From assembly GCF_015645445.1 (NCBI RefSeq), contig NZ_JADOGI010000031.1:1-64000 (forward strand): a DNA stretch of 64,000 nucleotides, given 5' to 3'. The DNA comes from Nonomuraea cypriaca (GTDB lineage Bacteria; Actinomycetota; Actinomycetes; Streptosporangiales; Streptosporangiaceae). Shown here piece after piece: positions 8,618 through 16,762 of the stretch. Both the position numbers and the translations under genes were made by a program. The notes under the pieces are model-generated. The model had not been told where the DNA came from. It made no database searches and worked only from the letters and a program-made list of their open reading frames with translations. Positions within the stretch are counted from its first letter, which is position 1. The number at the start of each line of letters is the position of its first letter.

Positions 8618-9653
8618 AGTCCCCCACTCGATCGCGGATCTCGGAGTCCTGCATGCGCAGGTGCTCCAGGATCGTGTAGCGGCCTGGCCTGGTGGCGGGC
8701 GCGAGCGCGACCACCTCGGCGAACTGCTCGCCGCTCAGCCCGATGTCGGCGGGCACGACGGGCAACTCGTGCCTGCGCAGGCAGTCCACGACCTGCTCGA
8801 CCCGGGCCGCGTCCTCCCTCAGGAAGAAGCAGAAGGCGGCACCGATCCCGGCGAGCTCGCCGTGGTTGGAGGTGCCGGGGAAAAGCTGATCCACGGCATG
8901 AAGGATCTCATGGTCCCCGCCACTCGCGGGCCGTGATGACCCCGCGACCACCATCGACATGCCGGACAGGATGAGGGATTCGGCGAGCACGGTCAGGAAC
9001 GCGTCGGACTCGATGGAGTCCTTGCGCCCGATCAGCGCCTCGGCGGCGGTGCGGGCCATCGAGCAGGCCAGCCCGTCGATGGGCTCGCCGCGCTCGACGT
9101 TGCCGAGCTGCCAGTCCTCGATGGCCGACAGGTTGCTGACCACGTCGCCCACGCCCGCCCTGACGAGGGTCTGGGGGGCGTTGTGCACGAAGTCCAGGTC
9201 GACCAGGATCGCCAGTGGCATCGGCACACCGAACGTGCCCTTGCCGCCTTCGTACACGAGGGAGGCGGTGGGTGAGCAGATGCCGTCGTGGGAGAGGTTG
9301 GTGGCCACCGCGACCATGGGGATGCCCGCGAGGGAGGCGGCGTACTTGGTGGCGTCGATGGTCTTGCCGCCGCCGACGCCCACCACCACTTCATAGGCGC
9401 CCTTGCGCAGGTCGGCGCCGAGTGAGACGGCCGCGTCGACCGTCCCGTCGGCCACCCTGAACACCTCGGCCTCGCCCAGCGTGGGCGCGATCAGGCTCTC
9501 GATGTGGTCGCCCTGGCCGGGCCCGACGGCCACGGCGACCCTGCCGGAGGTCGCCACGCGGCTGTCGGCCAGCAGGGCGCCCAGCTCCGCCACCGCGCCG
9601 CGCCTGACATCCATCGTCAGGGGCGCCGGCAGCATTCTGGCGAGAAGCGGCAT
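8595..9653 (-). CDS. Glycerol-1-phosphate dehydrogenase-like (iron-containing alcohol dehydrogenase superfamily)
   Basis: This 352-residue protein has the dehydroquinate synthase-like/iron ADH fold. It shows a nucleotide-binding GGGKTID at 94-100, THAT-like VATNLSHDGICSP at 117-128, and candidate metal ligands D170, H248 and H264 (GGDHEILHAVD, TSNHGE). This pattern fits sn-glycerol-1-phosphate dehydrogenase (bacterial AraM/archaeal EgsA relatives), which reduces dihydroxyacetone phosphate. A related sugar- or inositol-like substrate cannot be excluded. ATG 9653 is preceded by GAGGGGG. The gene is 10 bp after the nucleotidyltransferase gene and overlaps the phosphotransferase gene by 23 bp, so it probably supplies the polyol phosphate for this operon. 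Confidence 0.85.
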   Translation of the reverse strand: MPLLARMLPAPLTMDVRRGAVAELGALLADSRVATSGRVAVAVGPGQGDHIESLIAPTLGEAEVFRVADGTVDAAVSLGADLRKGAYEVVVGVGGGKTIDATKYAASLAGIPMVAVATNLSHDGICSPTASLVYEGGKGTFGVPMPLAILVDLDFVHNAPQTLVRAGVGDVVSNLSAIEDWQLGNVERGEPIDGLACSMARTAAEALIGRKDSIESDAFLTVLAESLILSGMSMVVAGSSRPASGGDHEILHAVDQLFPGTSNHGELAGIGAAFCFFLREDAARVEQVVDCLRRHELPVVPADIGLSGEQFAEVVALAPATRPGRYTILEHLRMQDSEIRDRVGDYVRAFGR

Positions 9654-9663
9654 GCGCGCCCCC

Positions 9664-10398
9664 TCAGTAGCGAACGGCTATGGTACGAGCCTTGGCCAGG
9701 TCATCGTGGTTGTCCACCTCGACCCAGTCGACCTCGCCGATGGGCGCGGCGTGGATCAGCTCGCCACGCTCGACCATCTCCTGGTAGCCGTCCTCGTAGT
9801 AGAGCTGCGGGTCGCGCTCGAACGTGGCCTTCAGCGCGTCGGCCAGCCGGTCGGCGGCGCCCGGCCTGATCAGCGTGGCGCCGATGTACTCGCCGTAGGC
9901 GTCGGCCGGCTCCATGAGCTTGGTGATGCGCCGCAGCGCGCCCTCGGGCGAGAGCGTGACCTTCATCTCCTCGTCGGCGAGCTTCTTCACGTCGTCGACG
10001 GCGAGCAGGATGTCGCTCGTCTCGGGGGCGGACAGCAGCGTCTTCTCGACCGAGACCGGGTGCACGGTGTCGCCGTTGACCAGCAGCGCGCCCTGGGCGA
10101 AGTAGTCGCGGGCGCACCACAGGGAGTAGGCGTTGTTCCACTCCTCGGCCTTGTCGTTGTGCACGAGGGTGAGCTTGACGCCGTGCCGCTGCTCCAGGTC
10201 GTCCTTGCGCTCGTGTACGGCCTCGGCCGCGTAACCGACGATGACCACGACCTCCCGCAGATCCACCTCGGCCAGATTGCGCAGCGAGATGTCCATGATC
10301 GTGGTTTCGCCGTCAACCGGCACGAGCGCCTTGGGCAGCGTGTCGGTGTACGGCCGCAGGCGTCGTCCGGCCCCAGCGGCCAGAACCATTCCCAGCAA
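9664..10398 (-). CDS. LicC-like sugar/choline-phosphate nucleotidyltransferase
   Basis: A 244-residue NTP transferase. It has LAAGAGRRLRPYTDTLPKAL at the N-terminus (GxGxRL...K signature), the EWNNAYSLWCARDYF segment typical of LicC-type phosphocholine cytidylyltransferases, LLVNGDTVHP with the metal-binding Asp, and a C-terminal VDWVEVDNHDDL closing motif. I place the start at TTG 10398 because AGGAG lies seven bases upstream (10405-10409) and the family begins at M-x-G-M-V-L-A-A-G. Upstream in-frame sequence lacks similarity. It likely forms a CDP- (or other NDP-) activated intermediate. It is the only intact stand-alone nucleotidyltransferase in this operon, next to a fusion whose own N-terminal domain has lost the signature. 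Confidence 0.9.
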   Translation of the reverse strand: MLGMVLAAGAGRRLRPYTDTLPKALVPVDGETTIMDISLRNLAEVDLREVVVIVGYAAEAVHERKDDLEQRHGVKLTLVHNDKAEEWNNAYSLWCARDYFAQGALLVNGDTVHPVSVEKTLLSAPETSDILLAVDDVKKLADEEMKVTLSPEGALRRITKLMEPADAYGEYIGATLIRPGAADRLADALKATFERDPQLYYEDGYQEMVERGELIHAAPIGEVDWVEVDNHDDLAKARTIAVRY

Positions 10399-10473
10399 CG
10401 TGCACTCCTCAGTCGAGCAGGTCTGTAGGCCCAAAGGGTAGTTCCCTTTCGCACCTCTGCGGGTAATCCGCCG

Positions 10474-11097
10474 TTAGTCTTGCGTTCCCGCCTCGGCCGC
10501 CTGGGCCCCGGATCGGGGCGCGGCCAGCCAGCAGGTCAGGCTCTCCCACCCGAACAGCCCCCACAGGTAGAGCGCGAGCACGACGTAGCCCCCGGTCATC
10601 CAGCCCGAGAGCGCGACCAGCGAGACCGCCATCATCCGCCCGTCCCACCCGAGGCCGAGCGAGCCCAGCCACGGCGGCGGGTAGACGTGCTGGCGCAGCC
10701 GGTAGACGAGATCGTAGTGGTGGAAGGCCAGCGCGCCGAGCAGCAGGAAGATCAGCACGGGATGCACCTCGTGGGCGAACCCGCACGCCGCGACGAAGGT
10801 GTACTCGATGAGGCGCAGGATCGGCGGCACGAGCCAGTCGACCCTGCCGTCGTGCGAGTGGCTGCTGCCCGGCCCGGCCAGCAGCAGCGTCACGGCGGGC
10901 GCGAACACCGCGAGCCCGTCCGTCCCCGCCACGCCGAGCACCAGCAGCACGCCGGTGACGAACGTGCCCGCGATCACCGGCGGCAGCGGCGGGAGCTGCC
11001 CGGCCACGAGGAGGCCCATGGCGCGCGAGAGCGGCCCGTCGTCGCGGTAGGCCACGACGGTGCTGCCTGGGACGGGTGTCATATGAACCGAAATCAC
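10474..11097 (-). CDS. DUF5941-like polytopic membrane protein
   Basis: A 207-residue protein with about five hydrophobic helices, an early YRDDGPLSRAMG motif, and HxxY pattern FHHYDLVYRLRQ mid-protein followed by GWDGRMM. I recognise this pattern as the DUF5941 type, found in actinobacteria fused to or next to CDP-alcohol phosphotransferases with nucleotidyltransferase domains. No enzymatic role is established. GTG 11097 overlaps the stop of the preceding gene as GTGA, so the two are translationally coupled. It ends 75 bp before the nucleotidyltransferase start at 10398. It may be an accessory membrane partner of the 11094-12509 transferase. Confidence 0.8.
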   Translation of the reverse strand: MISVHMTPVPGSTVVAYRDDGPLSRAMGLLVAGQLPPLPPVIAGTFVTGVLLVLGVAGTDGLAVFAPAVTLLLAGPGSSHSHDGRVDWLVPPILRLIEYTFVAACGFAHEVHPVLIFLLLGALAFHHYDLVYRLRQHVYPPPWLGSLGLGWDGRMMAVSLVALSGWMTGGYVVLALYLWGLFGWESLTCWLAAPRSGAQAAEAGTQD

Positions 11098-12509
11098 CGT
11101 GCTGACCTCACGATCCGTCCGGCCAACTGGTAGAGGGCCGCCACACCGCCCCAGCAGAGCAGGCTCAGGAACGTCACCCTGGCGTTCCAGCCGGCGGCGG
11201 TGACGGCGATCAGCGCCGTCCGCTCGCCGATGGGCAGCACGATCATCTTCTTGAGCCAGCGGGTGACCGTGTCACGCTCCAAGCGCCGCGCGAGCCTGAG
11301 CACGGCAGGCGCGTGCCTGGCGTCGGCGGACTCCAGCAGGGAGCGGGCCGGGCGGCCCCACGTGGCGCCGACGCGGGCGGCGTCGGTGACGGCGCCGGCG
11401 TACGAGAAGTCGAGGGCGTGCCGGACGGCCTGGAGGATCATCGCCGCCACGGCGAGAGGCCAGATGTCAGGACCGCCGAAGCCGAAGGCGAGGCCGACGT
11501 AGACCGCGTACTCCTTCAGCCGGTCGGACATGCCGTCGGCCCACGCGCCGAGCGGCGAGAACGTACGGGTGTAGCGGGCGAGCTGCCCGTCGAGGCAGTC
11601 GAGCGTGAACGACAGGTAGAGCAGCAGCGCCCCGGCCAGCCGCCCGCCCTGGGTGCCCGCGGAGAACCAGACGGCCGCCAGCAGCGCCAGCCCGATGGAG
11701 ACGCCGGTGACGGTGTTGGGGGTGAGCTTGAGCCTGGCCGCCGGTCTGATCAGGTGGCGGGACCACGAGGAGACGAAGTAGGTGGCGAAGAAGCCGTCGT
11801 TGTCCTTGACGGAGGTGTCGAGCCTGACCTGGGCCTCGTCGACGTCGGCCAGCCTGGTGAGTGCGGTGTCGGCGGCGTGCTGGCCGGTCACCCGGTCGGC
11901 GTGCAGCGGCCCGATCGAGGTCGCCCGCACCGCCGCACCCGCCCTGACCAGCCCGACGAGCAGCAGGTCGACCGCCTCGACCGGGGTGACGGGGCCGAGC
12001 TTGCCCGTGTCGGCCAGCTCGGCCAGCTCCTCCGCGAGGTCGGCCAGCGAGCTCAGGTCCGCCTCCCCGGCCTGGAGCACGCCCCTGAACGTGGCGTTCG
12101 CCTCGGGAACGAGGTGGAACGAGCTGCCCGCGGCGACGATCTTGCCGCCTTCGACGCGTACGGGCGGCCGCATGGGCCCGGCGGACGAGTCGTGGGAGAC
12201 CAGCGCGCCGGTGTCGTGCGCCGGGTGCTCGACCAGCAGGGCGAGCGCCTCGGTGTGGGCCACGAGGTCGGCGGGCAGCACGACCACCGCGCCCGCGGCG
12301 GTCCTCGTGATCTTGGCCACCCCCCGGAGGTCGGCTCCGAGGCCGCCGCCCGGCGTCACCACCTGGACGTCGCGCACGGGCAGCGCGGCGAGCTGCCCGC
12401 CGATCCGGTCGAGCAGCGTGCCGTCGGCGCAGGAGAGCCTGCAGGCCGGGGTCGTGGCGAGCAGCACGACCGAGGTGGTCGTGGTGTCGCGGGTCAGTGA
12501 GTCGGGCAA
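11094..12509 (-). CDS. Fusion: degenerate nucleotidyltransferase-like domain plus CDP-alcohol phosphotransferase
   Basis: The C-terminal half is a CDP-alcohol phosphotransferase with the complete motif: D304, D307-G308, A311-R312, G321, D325 and D329, followed by several helices. Residues 1 to about 230 resemble an NTP transferase in layout (SVVLLATT, VVVLPADLVAH) but lack GxGxRL: the position reads TTPACRLSC. The order recalls the IPCT-DIPPS fusions that make di-myo-inositol phosphate, though the substrate here is unknown. The start is TTG 12509, backed by GGAGGAG nine bases upstream. A farther start would collide with the divergent gene at 12620. GTGA overlap with the DUF5941-like gene. Confidence 0.88.
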   Translation of the reverse strand: MPDSLTRDTTTTSVVLLATTPACRLSCADGTLLDRIGGQLAALPVRDVQVVTPGGGLGADLRGVAKITRTAAGAVVVLPADLVAHTEALALLVEHPAHDTGALVSHDSSAGPMRPPVRVEGGKIVAAGSSFHLVPEANATFRGVLQAGEADLSSLADLAEELAELADTGKLGPVTPVEAVDLLLVGLVRAGAAVRATSIGPLHADRVTGQHAADTALTRLADVDEAQVRLDTSVKDNDGFFATYFVSSWSRHLIRPAARLKLTPNTVTGVSIGLALLAAVWFSAGTQGGRLAGALLLYLSFTLDCLDGQLARYTRTFSPLGAWADGMSDRLKEYAVYVGLAFGFGGPDIWPLAVAAMILQAVRHALDFSYAGAVTDAARVGATWGRPARSLLESADARHAPAVLRLARRLERDTVTRWLKKMIVLPIGERTALIAVTAAGWNARVTFLSLLCWGGVAALYQLAGRIVRSAR

Positions 12510-12619
12510 AGCGCAGGTCTCCTCCCGGTCGGACGGGAGTGCGTGGACTTGGGGGTGCGTAGCCACAGCGTAGCGACAGGTCAACGCGATATCACGGAAG
12601 AGGACGTTACGCTCGCGGT
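12510..12619. promoter_or_regulatory. Divergent intergenic region of the polyol-phosphate cluster
   Basis: This 110-bp gap lies between the leftward TTG at 12509 and the rightward ATG at 12620. It must hold both promoters. It carries the GGAGGAG ribosome binding site for the leftward gene. I see no convincing -35/-10 pair. Confidence 0.5.
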
Positions 12620-13900
12620 ATGGATTCACGGCTGCGTGCGGTTGGGGTGCTTCTGGCGGGCGGCGTGGGGCGGCGAGTCGGGCTGGACACGCCGAAACAG
12701 CTCATCGAGGTCGCCGGGCGGACGATCATCGAGCACTCCCTGGCGGTGTTCCAGGGCGCGCCGGAGATCGACGAGATCGTGGTGCTGATCACCCCCGGAT
12801 ACTCCGGCGAGGTGCGCGACATCGTGACCAGGGGCGGTTACGACAAGGTCAGCCAGATCGTGGACGGGGGCGCGAGCCGTACCGAGAGCACCTGGCGGGC
12901 GCTGCGGGCGCTGGGCACGGAGGAGTGCGACGTGCTGCTGCACGACGCCGTACGCCCGCTCCTGGAGCCCCGGATCATCACGGAGTGTGTCAGGGCGCTC
13001 GAGCGGCACTCGGCGGTCAACGTGGCGATTCCGAGCTCGGACACGGTCCTGGTGGCGGCCCCCGCGCCGGACGGCGAGATCATCGGCGAGGTGCTGGACC
13101 GGTCGCGGCTGCGGCGCAGCCAGACGCCGCAGTGCTTCCGGCTGTCGGTGATCAGGGAGGCCTACGAACGGGCGCTGGCCGACCCCGGCTTCGCCGGCCT
13201 CCCCGCGACCGACGACTGCGGCGTGGTGCTGCGTTACCTGCCTGAGGTGCCCATCCACCTGGTGCCGGGCAGCGAGCACAACATCAAGGTCACCCACCCC
13301 GCCGACCTGCACATCGCCGAGCGGCTCTTCGAGCTCGCCGCCGAGGTGCCCCAGTGCGACAGGAAGGCGCTCGACGGGCGGAGCGTCGTCGTACTCGGCG
13401 ACCACGGCGCCGAGACAGCCGCCCAGGCCGCCGCGTACGGCGCCAGGGTGCGCACCTTCACCAGGGCCGACGGCGTCCGGGTCGACGACCACGACTCGGT
13501 GGCGAAGGCGCTGGAGGGCGTGGGCCGCGTCGACCACGTGGTGAACGCGGCGGGCGCGAGCCACATCGGCCGGCTCGCCGAAGCCACCGGCGAGACCGTC
13601 ACGGAGGTGGTCGGGACCGGCCACCTGGGCGCGCTCAACGTGGCCCGCGCCGCCCGCCCCCACCTGCGCGGCAGCCTGCTGCTGCAGCTCCCGCACGGCG
13701 CCGGCGCGCTGCACGCCTCGGCCAGGGCCGCGGTCGTGGCGCTGACCCGGGCGCTGGCCCGCGAATGGGCGGCCGACGGCATCAGGGTCAACTGCATCGA
13801 TACCGGAGCGTCTCCGCTCGCTGTCGCTCAGACCTCGCTGGACATTCTCATCTCCGACCTATCAGGGCAAGTCATAGACGTTGGCGTGGACCGTACTTGA
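12620..13900 (+). CDS. IspD-like cytidylyltransferase fused to a degenerate SDR domain
   Basis: Residues 1-235 form an IspD/TarI-type cytidylyltransferase: LLAGGVGRRVGLDTPKQ, GGASRTEST, LLHDAVRPL, AIPSSDT, RSQTPQCF, TDDCGV and NIKVTHPADL are all present, so CDP-alcohol synthesis is likely. Residues ~248-426 follow the SDR fold (VVVLGDHGAE, VVNAAG at 308-312, VALTRALAREWA, GIRVNCID). The catalytic YxxxK is replaced by H365-xxx-R369 and the glycine-rich loop is incomplete. The domain order matches Haemophilus Bcs1/Acs1, bifunctional ribulose-5-phosphate reductase/CDP-ribitol pyrophosphorylases. Here the reductase half is probably inactive or structural. It is followed after 26 bp by a TagF-like polymerase. 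Confidence 0.9.
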   Translation: MDSRLRAVGVLLAGGVGRRVGLDTPKQLIEVAGRTIIEHSLAVFQGAPEIDEIVVLITPGYSGEVRDIVTRGGYDKVSQIVDGGASRTESTWRALRALGTEECDVLLHDAVRPLLEPRIITECVRALERHSAVNVAIPSSDTVLVAAPAPDGEIIGEVLDRSRLRRSQTPQCFRLSVIREAYERALADPGFAGLPATDDCGVVLRYLPEVPIHLVPGSEHNIKVTHPADLHIAERLFELAAEVPQCDRKALDGRSVVVLGDHGAETAAQAAAYGARVRTFTRADGVRVDDHDSVAKALEGVGRVDHVVNAAGASHIGRLAEATGETVTEVVGTGHLGALNVARAARPHLRGSLLLQLPHGAGALHASARAAVVALTRALAREWAADGIRVNCIDTGASPLAVAQTSLDILISDLSGQVIDVGVDRT

Positions 13901-13926
13901 CCTGGCGGTTGTTACCGTGCGATCAC

Positions 13927-15663
13927 ATGAGGAAACTCATCGTGATCGCGGTGCTACTCGGCTGTTACCCCGCACTCCTGGTGTCGGCGCTCTGGCCGGC
14001 GCCGGCGCTGTTCGGGTTGATCGCCGCGACCTCCTACGCCGCCGAGTACGCGGCCGCGGGCGTCGTCAGACAACTGCCCGAGGTGCTCTCCAAGGTTCAC
14101 CTCGGGCTGACACTGCGGTTCGCGGCAAGGGAGATGGCGGCGCTGCTGCTGGTGGCGCGGACGGCGGGGGTGGACTCGCCGTGGTTCGCGGCGCTGGCCG
14201 CAGGGTTGTTCGGCATCCACGCGGTGCGCGCCGTGCACACCGGGCTGGCCCTGCGGCTCAGGCAGACGCTCAGCATGATGCCGGTCACCACCCGCAACCT
14301 CGACGTCTCCGCGCTGCGCATCCCGAAGCTGCCGCCGCCCTTCCTGCGCGACTCCCACAGCGTGCGTTTCCTCTGCCTGGACGTGCTGCCGGTGCTCGGC
14401 GCGGCCGCCGGCGCCGTGGTGGCCGCCGTGGGCGCGGGCCTGGCCCTCCTGATCGGCGCCACGGGCGCGCTCGCCCTCCTCCCGTACGTCCGCCGGGTCG
14501 TCCCGCTCACCGACAAGGCCAGGGTCATCGAGGTCGTGGGCGAGCAGGTCAAGGCCTACCGTCCCGAGGTCATCCTGTACTTCTCCGGGGCCACCGCGGC
14601 CGCGTACCAGGCCAGGATGTGGCTGCCCACGCTCGAACGCATCAGCCGGCGCGCCATCGTGGTGCTGCGCGAGCGCGGCATGGCCGCGCACCTGGAGCCC
14701 ACGACGCTGCCGATGGTGTGCTTCCCCTCGTCGGCCGACCTGATGAGCTTCCGCGCCCTGTCCAGCGCCAAGCTCTGCCTGTACGTCTCCAACGTCGGCA
14801 GGAACGTCCACATGCTGCGCATCCCGACCCTGCGCAGCGCGTTCCTCAACCACGGCGACAGCGACAAGGAGGCGTCGTTCAATCCGTTCTCCCGGGTGTA
14901 CGACGAGGTGTGGGTGGCCGGTCCCGCAGGCCGTGACCGCTACCGCCGCGCGCGGGTGGGCGTCAGGGACGAGAACATCCACGAGGTCGGCCGGCCGCAG
15001 CTCGAAGGCATCTCGACGGAGGGGCCCGGGCTGCCGTACCCCACCGTGCTGTACGCCCCCACGTGGGAGGGCTGGAACGACGACCTGATGCACACGTCGC
15101 TGATCACCATGGGCCCGCGCATCGTACGGGCGCTGCTCGACCACGACCCCCCGCTGCGCGTGATCTACAAGCCGCACCCGCTCACCGGCCACCGCGACAA
15201 GAGCGCCCTGCGCGCGCACCGGCGGATCGTGGCCATGATCGAGGCGCTGGAGCTGGCCAAGTCGAAGGCCAGGCACCCGTCGCGCGCGGCAGGTGAGACG
15301 CCGCGGATCGAGCACCTGATCGTCACCGGTCCCCGCCCCACCCTGTACGAGTGCTTCAACCAGTGCGACCTGCTGATCAGCGACATCTCCAGCGTCGTTG
15401 CCGACTTCCTGGCCAGCGAGAAGCCGTACGCGGTGACGAACGTCGCCGGCATGCCGGAACGGGCCTTCCACGAGCGATACCCGAGCGCCGAGGCGGGCGT
15501 GGCGCTCGGGCCCGACCTGGCCGGGCTCGCGAACTTCCTCGACGGGGAGGACACGCTGGCCCGGGCCAGGGTCAAGCTCAGGAGCTACTTGTTCGGGCCG
15601 GAGTATCCGGACGCGCTGACCCGCTTCGACGCGGCGGTGGAGCGGGTGTTCACGCGCTCGTGA
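13927..15663 (+). CDS. TagF/TagB-like CDP-polyol polyol-phosphotransferase with N-terminal membrane domain
   Basis: A 578-residue protein starting at ATG 13927. The N-terminal ~190 residues include several hydrophobic helices. The rest is a CDP-glycerol glycerophosphotransferase-like GT-B domain: YAPTWEGWNDD, VIYKPHP with the catalytic-type His, and CDLLISDISSVVADFLASEK, which binds the CDP-donor. These enzymes extend teichoic-acid-like chains on a lipid carrier at the inner membrane face. The upstream gene supplies a CDP-alcohol, so the pair forms a donor-polymerase unit. No Shine-Dalgarno sequence is obvious before the ATG. Its last 14 bp overlap the convergent GT2 gene. Confidence 0.9.
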   Translation: MRKLIVIAVLLGCYPALLVSALWPAPALFGLIAATSYAAEYAAAGVVRQLPEVLSKVHLGLTLRFAAREMAALLLVARTAGVDSPWFAALAAGLFGIHAVRAVHTGLALRLRQTLSMMPVTTRNLDVSALRIPKLPPPFLRDSHSVRFLCLDVLPVLGAAAGAVVAAVGAGLALLIGATGALALLPYVRRVVPLTDKARVIEVVGEQVKAYRPEVILYFSGATAAAYQARMWLPTLERISRRAIVVLRERGMAAHLEPTTLPMVCFPSSADLMSFRALSSAKLCLYVSNVGRNVHMLRIPTLRSAFLNHGDSDKEASFNPFSRVYDEVWVAGPAGRDRYRRARVGVRDENIHEVGRPQLEGISTEGPGLPYPTVLYAPTWEGWNDDLMHTSLITMGPRIVRALLDHDPPLRVIYKPHPLTGHRDKSALRAHRRIVAMIEALELAKSKARHPSRAAGETPRIEHLIVTGPRPTLYECFNQCDLLISDISSVVADFLASEKPYAVTNVAGMPERAFHERYPSAEAGVALGPDLAGLANFLDGEDTLARARVKLRSYLFGPEYPDALTRFDAAVERVFTRS

Positions 15664-16678
15664 CGCCGGTTTGCCTGACCAGCTTCTTCGGGCTCGTGAG
15701 GAAGCCCCAGCCCCAGGCACAGTGCATGGTGGCGTACACGATCGGCAGCCGCAGCCGCGCCGCGAACGGCAACCCGCCGCCGGTCAGCGCCGAGCCGGCC
15801 ACGATGGCCAGCGCGTAGCCGCCTGGGACGATCAGCCCGAGCGGGAGGAACGGCGAGACGACCAGGCCGAGCAGCATGGCCAGCACCGCTGCGGGCGGCG
15901 CCAGGTATCGCAGGTTGATCGTGCCCTCATGGGTGCGCGAGACCACCCGCCGCCAGCGTCCGTAGTGGAAGTACTGCTTGGCCAGCGCCTTCACGTCAGG
16001 CCGCGGCCGGTAGGTGACCCGCATGCGCGGCTGGAACCAGACCACGCCGCCGCTCTGGCGGATGCGGTGGTTCATCTCCCAGTCCTGGGCGCGCTGGAAG
16101 TGCTCGTCGTAGCCGCCCACCCGGTCGAGCGCCGAGCGGCGGAAGACCCCGAGGTAGACGGTGTCGGCCGGGCCCGCCTGGCCGCCCACGTGGAACGCGG
16201 CGGCACCCACACCGATCTTGGACGTCATGGCGCAGGCGACGGCCTGCTCGAACGGCGTGACGCCCTCGGCCGCCATGATGCCGCCCACGTTGTCCGCGCC
16301 GGTCTCCGCCAGCGTCTCGACGGCGACCCGCAGGTAGTCGGGGGGAAGCATGGCGTGCCCGTCGACCCGGGCGATGATGCCGCCGCGCGCCGCGGCGATG
16401 GCGGCGTTGAGCGCGTTGGGGGTGCGGCCCGTCGGGTTGGGCACCACGGTCACCCGGCGGTCGGCCGCCGCGATGGCGTCGGCGACCTCCTGGGTGCGGT
16501 CTTTGGACGGACCCACGGCGAGCACGACTTCGATCTCGCCTGGGTAGCTCTGGGCGAGGACCTGGTCGACGGCCTCGCGGAGGTGCCGCTCCTCGTTGAG
16601 GACCGGCATGACGACGGAGATGGGAGGCCGGCCGCGCGTCTCCGTGGGCGCGTGCGGCGAGTCGGGAACCTGCTTCAT
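15650..16678 (-). CDS. Glycosyltransferase family 2, ExoA-like
   Basis: A 342-residue GT2 enzyme with two or three C-terminal membrane helices. Motifs: PPISVVMPVLNEERHLREA, VVLAVGPSKDRT, NPTGRTPNALNAAI, ARVDGHAML with the metal-binding DxD-like Asp, FRRSALDRVGGYDEHF, and RAQDWEMNHRIRQSGG, the usual ED/QxxRW-type acceptor region. It resembles succinoglycan ExoA glucosyltransferases that work on lipid-linked sugars. The start ATG 16678 begins M-K-Q-V-P-D-S. Farther upstream sequence belongs to the divergent LCP gene. It is convergent with the TagF-like gene (14-bp overlap) and divergent from the LCP ligase, 84 bp away. Confidence 0.92.
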   Translation of the reverse strand: MKQVPDSPHAPTETRGRPPISVVMPVLNEERHLREAVDQVLAQSYPGEIEVVLAVGPSKDRTQEVADAIAAADRRVTVVPNPTGRTPNALNAAIAAARGGIIARVDGHAMLPPDYLRVAVETLAETGADNVGGIMAAEGVTPFEQAVACAMTSKIGVGAAAFHVGGQAGPADTVYLGVFRRSALDRVGGYDEHFQRAQDWEMNHRIRQSGGVVWFQPRMRVTYRPRPDVKALAKQYFHYGRWRRVVSRTHEGTINLRYLAPPAAVLAMLLGLVVSPFLPLGLIVPGGYALAIVAGSALTGGGLPFAARLRLPIVYATMHCAWGWGFLTSPKKLVRQTGVTSA

Positions 16679-16707
16679 GGCGGGGCTCACGCTACTGTAC
16701 GACCAGG

Positions 16708-16737
16708 GGAGGAGGGCAATCGAACGCCCGATCCTCC
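16708..16737. other. Hairpin in the divergent GT2/LCP promoter region
   Basis: GGAGGAGGGC (16708-16717) pairs with GCCC (16726-16729) and TCCTCC (16732-16737) across an 8-base loop, with a GA bulge. It lies in the 84-bp region between divergent starts, within the expected leader of the LCP gene. It could be an operator or a leader hairpin. Confidence 0.4.
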
Positions 16738-16762
16738 GGGTGGCGAAGGGGGAGGATCGGCA

